A stretch of DNA of 11,085 nt. Origin: Nitrososphaerota archaeon. GTDB taxonomy: Archaea; Thermoproteota; Nitrososphaeria; Nitrososphaerales; UBA57. Below, in pieces: positions 6,596 through 11,085 of the stretch. The stretch spans positions 1 through 11,085 of the forward strand of contig JACPBJ010000005.1 of NCBI GenBank assembly GCA_016180375.1, read 5' to 3'. The translations under genes were made by a program, and so were the position numbers. Position 1 is the first letter of the stretch, and each line of letters begins with the position of its first letter. Under the pieces are notes generated by a model. The model saw only the letters and a program-made list of their open reading frames with translations, did not search any database and had not been told where the DNA came from.

Positions 6596-8162
6596 GATTC
6601 TCTACTTTCTTTGTCGAAACCCCAGCAATCTTTGCAACTATTCCAATTACACCTTTGAGCCTTCTAGGCAATAATCTCTCTATAAAGACTAGGTCATCAA
6701 CAGTGAAGGTCTTCATTATGCGAAGCAGTAAAATGTAGATCACAATTCCCAAAGGAACAAGGAAGACGAGCGAAACAAGCTGCCTAGCATACCCTCCAAT
6801 GACATATGGGATAAGAGTAAGTATTGTTCCCATGCCAATGCTCGCAATAATTGATGACAGGAGAGCCCTCTTGTCTAGTGCTAAGTAACCTAGCCTGTAA
6901 GAAGAGTAGGTTGTTATACCAGCAACGACAAAAATCATTATCGCTCTTGCAAAAGCTGCACCGACAAAACTCGAGCTCGGCACTAGAATAGATAAGACTA
7001 ATCCGAAGATGGTCAGCCCAGCAATATTTGCAAGCATCACCCAGCGGACGCGTGTCGATGCTATGAGCTGTGCATTGTACACTGATGTGAAAGACGTTAT
7101 GGCTACAGCGATTGAGATTATAGCAGCAGGGAAGGCGCTGCTGGAATATTCGGGTCCGAAAAGGCGTGTAAGAGGCAAGGCAAGAGCAGCTATCATGACT
7201 GCCGTCGGCATCCCCAGAAGTGTAACATACCTTGTATAGACTTTGGAAAGCGATTTGAAGGATGCTTGATCGTTCCTTCCCAGCATCGAAGCCAATACTG
7301 GCACCAAAGCCGTACTGAACGCGTTTGGAGCGTACGCTCCTATGGTAGCTGCAGCTACAGATACAGTGTAAATGCCCAGTTCTGGGAGACCCAGCTCAAA
7401 GAGAGCAAAGATTTTGTCTATTTGCGTCACTCCAAAGACAATTAATGAAGAAATTAGCAATGGAAATGAGAACTTGGCAACTGTTGATGCTAGGATGCTC
7501 TCAGACTTCCCACCTAAACTTGAGAATAGGATTGGAGCCACCAAAAGCACCAGCAGTACATCACCAATTATGTAGCCAATTATCGCCCCTGCTACATTGA
7601 AGCCCAAGAATACAAACAAAGCGGCAAGTCCAAATCTGCCGATCAGCGATATGCTATACAATAGTCCTGCCCTACCAGACCTTCCAAGCCCAACAAGCCC
7701 AGCAAAGAAGAACTGGTTCAAGGTGAAAAAAAGAACCTCGAATGAGGATAGCTGTATCCAAAATGGTTCTGCCTTTCCATGAAAAACAAATACCGCTATT
7801 GGTTCTGCACCAAGGAAAATCAAAGCAGTAAGCGGAATTATGAGAAGCAATGTGATTGCAAAAGATACCCTAAAAGCCCCGACTGCCTTGGCCCTTTGTC
7901 CTGAACCATAGTACTGAGGGAGGAATTTCGATAGAGCATGAGGAATAGGGAGGCTTGTCATTATTGGTTGAGGGAGTGCGAAATTCGAAAGAGTTGAAAC
8001 CAAGTATGCTATAATTTGAATCCCAGAAATGATTCCTACTTCAGTGGTTGAGAGGAGATTGGTGAGGACAACAAAATGGGCAGTGCTAGCAAACATGCTG
8101 ACGATGTTCGAGAAGTAAATGCCAGTTGCACCTCTCGCAACTCCGTCCTGCTGCTTTGCCAA
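6576..8162 (-). CDS. MOP-superfamily polysaccharide/lipid-linked oligosaccharide flippase (Wzx/RfbX-like)
   Basis: This 528-residue integral membrane protein has about 14 hydrophobic helices spaced evenly from residue 15 to 490. It matches the Wzx/MurJ/MATE architecture and the COG2244-type archaeal membrane proteins. Early features (GxxxxxxSNIVSMFAS, the LLSTTEVGIISG helix pair, then SKFLPQYYGSGQRAKA at roughly 78-93) are typical of polysaccharide-export family flippases. The likely role is moving a lipid-linked glycan across the cytoplasmic membrane for surface glycosylation; substrate is unknown, and no glycosyltransferases lie nearby. The start is TTG at 8162, the only candidate after an in-frame TAA at 8186-8184. 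GGAGGA lies 15 bases upstream, and a good TATA box (TTTATACA) is centred about 35 bases upstream, giving the gene its own promoter 46 bases after the AK6 stop. Its C-terminal codons overlap ileS on the other strand. Confidence 0.88.
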   Translation of the reverse strand: MAKQQDGVARGATGIYFSNIVSMFASTAHFVVLTNLLSTTEVGIISGIQIIAYLVSTLSNFALPQPIMTSLPIPHALSKFLPQYYGSGQRAKAVGAFRVSFAITLLLIIPLTALIFLGAEPIAVFVFHGKAEPFWIQLSSFEVLFFTLNQFFFAGLVGLGRSGRAGLLYSISLIGRFGLAALFVFLGFNVAGAIIGYIIGDVLLVLLVAPILFSSLGGKSESILASTVAKFSFPLLISSLIVFGVTQIDKIFALFELGLPELGIYTVSVAAATIGAYAPNAFSTALVPVLASMLGRNDQASFKSLSKVYTRYVTLLGMPTAVMIAALALPLTRLFGPEYSSSAFPAAIISIAVAITSFTSVYNAQLIASTRVRWVMLANIAGLTIFGLVLSILVPSSSFVGAAFARAIMIFVVAGITTYSSYRLGYLALDKRALLSSIIASIGMGTILTLIPYVIGGYARQLVSLVFLVPLGIVIYILLLRIMKTFTVDDLVFIERLLPRRLKGVIGIVAKIAGVSTKKVENLTGQIS

Positions 8163-8193
8163 GGCCCACCGTTGCGCTCCTCCTTACGCTTGA

Positions 8194-8201
8194 TGTATAA
8201 A
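8194..8201 (-). promoter_or_regulatory. TATA box of the flippase gene
   Basis: TTTATACA on the minus strand lies in the short gap between the AK6 stop (8209) and the flippase start (8162), centred about 35 bases before the TTG codon. It predicts a start site near 8171 and a leader of about 10 bases. The purine-rich GGAGGA at 8183-8178 would then lie mostly upstream of the transcript start, so it may not act as a ribosome binding site unless transcription reads through from AK6. Confidence 0.55.
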
Positions 8202-8208
8202 GGTAGTC

Positions 8209-8847
8209 TTACCTCAGAAATTCCCGTAGAGTATCATCTTCGGTCATCATCTGCAACCAGTTTACAATTCCAATCTCTCTTTTCTTTGGGTTCAGGAATT
8301 TTGCAACCAGCTCACCTGCAACCTGCTCGGGTTTCTTGTTGCTAGTGTCGATTTCTGAAATTTTGGATTTCTTGTAAGTATCTAAAGCCTCTGAAAGGCA
8401 TACGTCTATCGCTTCAGCAACAATGTTTGACTTGATTTTTTCACTCGAATAGCCCCGTTTTTTGTATCTTTGTACTAGACCTCTGGGAGAGCAACGCAAA
8501 ACAGCGACAAAATTAACCGATTTGTCTGGCAGGCAATGCGGGAGCAGATGCCCTGCTACAACAGCCTTCTTTCCCTTCAACAGATTCGGAAGTTTCTTGT
8601 AAAGGATCAAAGCATCGACATCGATCCCTTCATCATCTTTGCTAACTTCTGCACCTAGACTCTTCGCCAATTTGTTAATTTCAAGAAACTCATAACCCAG
8701 CCTCTTGGCAACAATCTTTCCTACAGTCTTCTTCCCTGTTGCAGGAGTGCCAGTTATTCCAATGATATTCTGTTTGGTCTGCTGAGGTGATCTAGCCAAT
8801 TCTTGTTTGGTCCTTTGCTGCAATCTGAGTTTCGGTTTTCTCTGCAA
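8209..8847 (-). CDS. AK6/Fap7-type adenylate kinase
   Basis: This protein of up to 212 residues is a P-loop NMP kinase of the AK6/Fap7 group: AMP + ATP to 2 ADP, with a conserved role in late 18S/16S rRNA and small-subunit maturation (Fap7 binds uS11). Seen, numbered from TTG 8847: Walker A GTPATGKKT (33-41), GYEFLEINKLA (51-61), an NMP-binding VVAGHLLPHCLP (96-107), and the LID-like R-Y-K-K-RGYSSEKIKSNIVAEAIDV (127-149), characteristic of AK6. The P-loop has Lys-Lys-Thr where most members have Lys-Thr-Thr, so the usual Thr/Ser after the catalytic Lys is displaced. The C-terminal tail (IGIVNWLQMMTEDD...) extends beyond the core. Start choice: TTG 8847 has GGGAGG 5-8 bases upstream, but the first 26 residues are not family-like. 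TTG 8799 (196 residues) would couple by 8 bases to the stop of the small upstream gene. Confidence 0.85.
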   Translation of the reverse strand: MQRKPKLRLQQRTKQELARSPQQTKQNIIGITGTPATGKKTVGKIVAKRLGYEFLEINKLAKSLGAEVSKDDEGIDVDALILYKKLPNLLKGKKAVVAGHLLPHCLPDKSVNFVAVLRCSPRGLVQRYKKRGYSSEKIKSNIVAEAIDVCLSEALDTYKKSKISEIDTSNKKPEQVAGELVAKFLNPKKREIGIVNWLQMMTEDDTLREFLR

Positions 8848-8923
8848 AAAGCCCTCCCAGAATAGCTGCTGCGCTCAGCAGTATTCCAATTTCAAGGACC
8901 GAATTTACTATGCTTGCTTCCAC
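8792..8923 (-). CDS. Putative 43-residue single-pass membrane protein
   Basis: A GTG-initiated frame on the minus strand fills the otherwise empty gap between the CBS gene (ends 8953) and the AK6 gene. Its product begins MEASIVNSVLEIGI, continues with a strongly hydrophobic LLSAAAILGGLFA helix (about residues 14-27) and ends in a polar tail, AEKTETQIAAKDQTRIG. This order (short acidic N-terminus, one transmembrane helix, charged tail) is what a real small membrane peptide looks like. AAGGAT a few bases before the GTG is a weak ribosome binding site. It overlaps the AK6 frame by 56 bases if AK6 starts at 8847, or by 8 bases if AK6 starts at 8799, the latter being a classic translational-coupling arrangement. 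The helix vaguely resembles the first segment of Kef-type antiporters, so a degraded remnant is possible. No function is assigned. Confidence 0.5.
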   Translation of the reverse strand: MEASIVNSVLEIGILLSAAAILGGLFAEKTETQIAAKDQTRIG

Positions 8924-8952
8924 GAACCAAATCCTTGCCCATCATCCGTCTG

Positions 8953-9411
8953 CTAGACCAATTTAGCGTTCGCCTTGACATGGGTCTCAATGGAGTATTC
9001 CATTATTTCCATGAAGTTTATGTCGCCAAGAACTTTTCCGTCCTTGTCAGTTATAGGAAGCGTTTCGAGGCTATGTCTCCCCATAAGAATCAATGCAGTT
9101 CTGATATTATCCGAAGGTCTTACGCTTACTGCAGGCATCATAATGTCCCTGACATCTCTGGAATTAAGGTACTTCATGAGTTCTCTGGAGCTCATATCCT
9201 CGGCACCACTAGCGAGCTTTACCTTGCAAAAGTTCAATAGCTGAACAGGTGTTATCATGCCCTTGAGCCTGCCTTGCTCATCGACTACGAAACCATATTC
9301 AGCATCATGGCCTCTTGAAAGTGTATTGAAGAAATCAATTATCGAGGCGGTCTCTTTAACCAAAACGTACCTCGAAGCAGGCGTTGTAACATCGGAAACT
9401 AAAGCCTTCAA
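8953..9411 (-). CDS. CBS-domain pair protein
   Basis: This 152-residue soluble protein consists almost entirely of two CBS motifs forming one Bateman module. The first (about 5-60) has DVTTPASRYVLVKETASIIDFFNTL and AEYGFVVDEQGRLKGMITPVQLL. The second (about 86-145) has VRDIMMPAVSVRPSDNIRTALILM and LETLPITDKDGKVLGDINFMEIMEYS. Each ends in the usual G-x-(I/L)-(T/N) strand followed by a helix. Such stand-alone pairs usually sense adenine nucleotides or S-adenosylmethionine and regulate a partner. The partner is not evident; the following genes are a tiny membrane peptide (29 bases downstream) and an adenylate kinase, so an adenylate-sensing link is conceivable but only inferred. The start is TTG at 9411, with no Shine-Dalgarno match and a TATA box centred about 37 bases upstream. 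The initiator codon is the least certain point. Confidence 0.9.
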   Translation of the reverse strand: MKALVSDVTTPASRYVLVKETASIIDFFNTLSRGHDAEYGFVVDEQGRLKGMITPVQLLNFCKVKLASGAEDMSSRELMKYLNSRDVRDIMMPAVSVRPSDNIRTALILMGRHSLETLPITDKDGKVLGDINFMEIMEYSIETHVKANAKLV

Positions 9412-9440
9412 GGCGGCGTTCTTGCATCTATAAGAGAAGG

Positions 9441-9474
9441 TTGTATATTAAATTGACAATAACATGGGTTATAT
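9441..9474. promoter_or_regulatory. Divergent promoter region between the CBS gene and the 90-residue gene
   Basis: TTTAATATA on the minus strand (9452-9444) is centred about 37 bases before the CBS start codon. The same AT-rich block reads TTGTATATTAAA on the plus strand and could serve rightward transcription starting near 9473. A second plus-strand candidate, GGTTATATC, ends at 9475. Either would give the 90-residue gene a leader of roughly 70-90 bases. Confidence 0.5.
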
Positions 9475-9544
9475 CAGAGATGCGTATGTCATCAGCATCT
9501 ATGGTCAAAAAGCACGCCCCTGTGCAGAAAAGTACCCTCCCCCC

Positions 9545-9557
9545 GTATATAAAGGAG
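9545..9557 (+). promoter_or_regulatory. Overlapping TATA-like box and ribosome binding site before the 90-residue gene
   Basis: GTATATAAAG (9545-9554) is a near-ideal archaeal TATA box, and GGAG at 9554-9557 is a Shine-Dalgarno match 7 bases before the ATG at 9565. They cannot both serve this ATG: the TATA box would place the transcript start near 9575, inside the gene. I favour the ribosome-binding role with transcription from further upstream. Confidence 0.4.
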
Positions 9558-9564
9558 CCAAAGG

Positions 9565-9837
9565 ATGTTCAGCAGGTTCTGCTATGGCGAGGCTCTGAAG
9601 CATGGCGACAGCAAGAATCTTAGAAGCATTGGGCAGACGATAACCAGTTTGATACCCCAAACTGTTAGAGTTTTGGATCTGCTGAGGGAGACTCTTCCGG
9701 AAAAGGAAACTGAGAGTCTTGCCGAGCTACTAGCGAAGATTCCTGATCAGGTGCCGATGATCAAGACGGAGAAGGAGGGAAAGAGGGTAGTTAAATTGTT
9801 CAAAGAGAGTCCTTTCTTGAAGGGAAAGATTGTTTAG
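9565..9837 (+). CDS. Hypothetical protein, 90 residues
   Basis: I do not recognise this family. The product is a small, charged, probably helical cytoplasmic protein without Cys pairs, signal peptide or membrane segment. The region SLIPQTVRVLDLLRETLPEKETESLAELLAKIP (about 28-60) looks amphipathic, and the C-terminal third (KTEKEGKRVVKLFKESPFLKGKIV) is lysine-rich. The start ATG at 9565 has a Shine-Dalgarno GGAG with 7-base spacing. The first dozen residues (MFSRFCYGEALKH) look less protein-like than the rest. An in-phase-shifted frame from 9480 to 9623 covers the upstream DNA and overlaps, so a frameshifted longer gene cannot be excluded. It lies alone on the plus strand, divergent from the CBS gene and convergent with tRNA-Glu, 35 bases away. 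Confidence 0.6.
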   Translation: MFSRFCYGEALKHGDSKNLRSIGQTITSLIPQTVRVLDLLRETLPEKETESLAELLAKIPDQVPMIKTEKEGKRVVKLFKESPFLKGKIV

Positions 9838-9907
9838 GTTCTGATTAGTGCCTTCTGGCAAATAATCATGGATGCTCCGGGCGGGATTTGAACCCGCGTC
9901 GTCGGCT

Positions 9908-9918
9908 TTCCCCAAGAT
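9908..9918 (-). other. tRNA-Glu intron 2 (canonical position 37/38, 11 bases)
   Basis: ATCTTGGGGAA interrupts the anticodon loop between G37 and A38. The run GGGG can pair, partly by G-U, with loop bases 33-36 (TCTC), leaving AA|A as a three-base bulge at the 3' junction. It is unusually short for a canonical archaeal intron, giving a minimal bulge-helix-loop. Removing it restores a seven-base loop with CTC as anticodon. Confidence 0.8.
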
Positions 9919-9929
9919 CGAGAGGCCGA

Positions 9930-9947
9930 TAATCAAGAGATACGCTC
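9930..9947 (-). other. tRNA-Glu intron 1 (non-canonical, 18 bases, at 26/27)
   Basis: This insertion separates the D stem and base 26 from the anticodon stem. AGAG (9948-9945) can pair with CTCT (9940-9937), leaving a small loop, and unpaired bases flank the helix. This resembles a relaxed bulge-helix-loop recognised by the archaeal splicing endonuclease. Because an A occurs at both borders, the cut could be shifted by one base (25/26) with the same product. Confidence 0.8.
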
Positions 9948-10018
9948 TATGCTTGACCGGGCTACACCACCGGAGCGTTTTGCTTTCGCTTATGAAAGGG
10001 TAATAAGGCTTCTCCGGA

Positions 10019-10240
10019 TTATGCCTTTACGACAGCCTTCGCGGCAAGTTTGATGTCTGCGGCCTTCACTGTCTTCCTGTCTGCATGTTGAGCAAATTCT
10101 ACAGCCTGTTTAGCAACCCTTGAGCCTATGTCCTCAAGGACTGTTCTGAGCTCTGCCGCTGCGTCGTCGCCGACTCTCTCCGCTCCTGCCTTCTTTATGA
10201 TACGATAGACAGATGCAAGTCCAAATTCGGCTTCTGGCAT
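10019..10240 (-). CDS. Archaeal histone (HMf family)
   Basis: This 73-residue protein is a single histone fold that dimerises and wraps DNA as archaeal nucleosome-like chains. Seen: EFGLASVYRIIKKAGAERV (helix 1 and loop 1), DDAAAELRTVLEDIGSRVAKQAVEFAQHAD (long helix 2) and RKTVKAADIKLAAKAV (loop 2 with its R-K-T DNA-contact motif, then helix 3). It is slightly longer than the 67-69 residues of HMfB, with a short N-terminal MPEAE and a short C-terminal tail, and no long lysine tail. The start is ATG at 10240, without Shine-Dalgarno, and a TATA box (TTAAATAT, 10278-10271) is centred about 34 bases upstream, so the mRNA is probably near-leaderless. It is divergent from the TatD gene and sits 42 bases upstream of tRNA-Glu on the same strand. 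Confidence 0.97.
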   Translation of the reverse strand: MPEAEFGLASVYRIIKKAGAERVGDDAAAELRTVLEDIGSRVAKQAVEFAQHADRKTVKAADIKLAAKAVVKA

Positions 10241-10269
10241 TTGCGGTTCGGTTTTTGGATAGAACCATT

Positions 10270-10304
10270 GATATTTAACCCTTCTCTTGCCAAAAGGGTT
10301 AAAT
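10270..10304. promoter_or_regulatory. Shared histone/TatD promoter within an 11-base perfect inverted repeat
   Basis: ATTTAACCCTT (10273-10283) and its exact reverse complement AAGGGTTAAAT (10294-10304) flank a 10-base spacer. On the minus strand the left arm gives AAGGGTTAAATAT, a BRE-like purine run followed by the histone TATA box. On the plus strand GATATTTAA (10270-10278) lies about 42 bases before the TatD GTG. The symmetry could be two opposed BRE-TATA elements or a binding site for a dimeric regulator. Confidence 0.55.
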
Positions 10305-10315
10305 TAGGTTCAAAC

Positions 10316-11085
10316 GTGGTTAAGATTGGTGCTACGAGTATTCTTGTAGACGCTCACGTTCATCTGTCTGATCCTCTGCTTCAAAATCGTGTTGAGCAAA
10401 TTACTTTGTTCCTGAAGGCTTCAGACACGAAAGTATGCTCAGTTTCGACAGATATTGCTTCATCTAGAACTGCTCTTGTTATTGCGAATACTTTAGGAAC
10501 CTTTGGATATACCTTCATTGGTATCCACCCTCAACAGTGCGCTACGGAGAGCAAGGAAGAATTCTTGAAATTTTTTACAAGAAATCTGAAGAGGATAGAT
10601 GGTATAGGCGAAATAGGGCTTGACGGAACCTACTCACAAGATTCTACTTTCTTGAAAATGCAGGATGGGATGTTCGAATATATGCTGGGCCTTGCTGAGA
10701 AGCACTCTTTTCCCATCTCGGTGCACTCTAGGGGTGCAACATCAAAGACAATAGACACTCTAGGGAAATATGATCTGAAAGGGGTTCTGCTGCACTGGTT
10801 TAGCGGCACCGAACAAGAACTCTCCAGAGCGAACAGTAAGGGGTACTATGTCTCATTTGGACCATCTGTAGTGTATTCCAAAAGGTTTCAGAAACTTTCG
10901 AAAAATGCGGTCAAGGACCTTATTTTGATAGAAACTGACGGACCAGTTTCCTATGGTGCCTGCTTTGGAGGGCGCATGGCGGATCCAACTTTCCTTGCGA
11001 GTGTTTGGAATTCCCTAGCAATGGCTATTGGAGCAAAACACGAGAATCCGGTTTTGGAATTAAACCAGATTTTAGAAAAGTTAAA
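10316..11085 (+). CDS. TatD-family metal-dependent hydrolase/DNase (3' end outside window)
   Basis: This open frame of 256 codons continues to the right edge. It is an amidohydrolase-superfamily TIM barrel of the TatD group, whose members are Mg-dependent 3'-5' exonucleases or phosphodiesterases. Seen: the metal-binding DAHVHL (12-17; H14, H16), FIGIHPQ (67-73), the bridging glutamate in GIGEIGLD (96-103; E99), SVHSRGA (135-141; H137), LLHWFSG (158-164; H160) and the final metal acid in IETDGP (205-210; D208). All expected ligands are present. TatD proteins are usually 250-265 residues, so little is missing. The region after ETDGP (VSYGACFGGRMADPTFLASVWNSLA) is less typical than the usual ETDSPYL...RNEP but aligns in position. 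The start GTG at 10316 is the only nearby initiator in frame; no ribosome binding site is visible. It is divergent from the histone gene across a shared promoter. Confidence 0.9.
   Translation, partial: MVKIGATSILVDAHVHLSDPLLQNRVEQITLFLKASDTKVCSVSTDIASSRTALVIANTLGTFGYTFIGIHPQQCATESKEEFLKFFTRNLKRIDGIGEIGLDGTYSQDSTFLKMQDGMFEYMLGLAEKHSFPISVHSRGATSKTIDTLGKYDLKGVLLHWFSGTEQELSRANSKGYYVSFGPSVVYSKRFQKLSKNAVKDLILIETDGPVSYGACFGGRMADPTFLASVWNSLAMAIGAKHENPVLELNQILEKL

Larger units (their letters stand above)
9873..9976 (-). tRNA. tRNA-Glu(CTC) with two introns
   Basis: The minus strand folds as follows. Acceptor: GCTCCGG (9976-9970) with CCGGAGC (9880-9874). D arm: GTGT/GCAT (9967-9964 and 9952-9949) around AGCCCGGTCAA. 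Anticodon stem: TCGGC/GCCGA (9929-9925 and 9906-9902). T arm: GCGGG-TTCAAAT-CCCGC (9897-9881). Discriminator: A73 at 9873, with no encoded CCA. The loop C-T-CTC-G places anticodon CTC at 9922-9920. The acceptor and D-arm sequence is that of archaeal tRNA-Glu. To close the cloverleaf, 18 bases must be removed after position 26 and 11 bases after position 37, leaving a 75-base mature tRNA. A TATA-like TTATTA (10006-10001) lies about 27 bases upstream. Identity is strong, and the intron boundaries are exact to within one base. Confidence 0.93.

Noticed and set aside
8792..8923. Remnant of a Kef-type cation antiporter
   Set aside because: Only a single hydrophobic helix resembles the antiporter N-terminus; there is no downstream antiporter sequence in any frame, so a decayed gene is less likely than a small stand-alone peptide.
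9730..9936. 68-codon minus-strand frame across the tRNA-Glu gene
   Set aside because: Most of its coding would be tRNA stem sequence and its remainder is antisense to the 90-residue gene; the tRNA explains the conservation.
1..11085. CRISPR array, insertion sequence, integrase, toxin-antitoxin or other mobile-element signature
   Set aside because: I saw no regularly spaced direct repeats, no transposase or integrase motifs and no terminal repeats; the tRNA-Glu gene shows no nearby attachment-like duplicate.

Overview
The window reads as a piece of an archaeal chromosome, most likely from the Thaumarchaeota/Aigarchaeota side of the TACK group (Nitrososphaeria-like). The reasons are: ribosomal protein S26e, which is found in eukaryotes and TACK archaea but not in typical Euryarchaeota; an HMf-type histone, which most Crenarchaeota lack; an Fap7/AK6-type adenylate kinase; an archaeal-type isoleucyl-tRNA synthetase; BRE/TATA promoters; and a tRNA gene split by two short introns. 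Coding density is high, with no gene-free stretch over about 160 bases. No mobile element, CRISPR array or prophage signature is visible.

Layout. 1-2982 (minus strand): a PfkB-type sugar/nucleoside kinase, then the large subunit of a B12-dependent acyl-CoA mutase, then the overlapping start of its separate B12-binding small subunit, which runs off the left edge. 3020-6595 (plus): S26e (rpsZ-like), a 111-base leader with a hairpin, and ileS. 6576-9411 (minus): in transcription order, a CBS-pair protein, a previously easy-to-miss 43-residue membrane peptide, the AK6-like kinase, and a 14-helix MOP-superfamily flippase whose 3' end overlaps ileS by 20 bases. 9565-9837 (plus): a 90-residue protein of unknown function. 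9873-9976 (minus): tRNA-Glu(CTC) with two introns. 10019-10240 (minus): histone. 10316-end (plus): a TatD-type metal-dependent hydrolase, divergent from the histone and cut by the right edge.

How the genes fit together. Most are independent housekeeping functions: translation (S26e, IleRS, tRNA-Glu), chromatin (histone), small-ribosome-subunit maturation/adenylate metabolism (AK6) and nuclease/hydrolase activity (TatD). The metabolic core is the mutase. Its large subunit aligns without gaps to the methylmalonyl-CoA mutase active site, but carries Phe and Gln at the two residues that recognise the methylmalonyl carboxylate. That is the isobutyryl-CoA-mutase pattern, so the default label 'methylmalonyl-CoA mutase' may be wrong here.

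Two regional habits stand out. Six genes appear to start with TTG and two with GTG. Where a TATA box is visible it usually sits 34-37 bases upstream of the start codon, implying leaderless or near-leaderless mRNAs. I see no convincing wholly new multi-gene system. The best leads are the mutase specificity, the doubly interrupted tRNA-Glu, the hidden membrane peptide between the CBS and AK6 genes, and the inverted-repeat promoter between histone and TatD.
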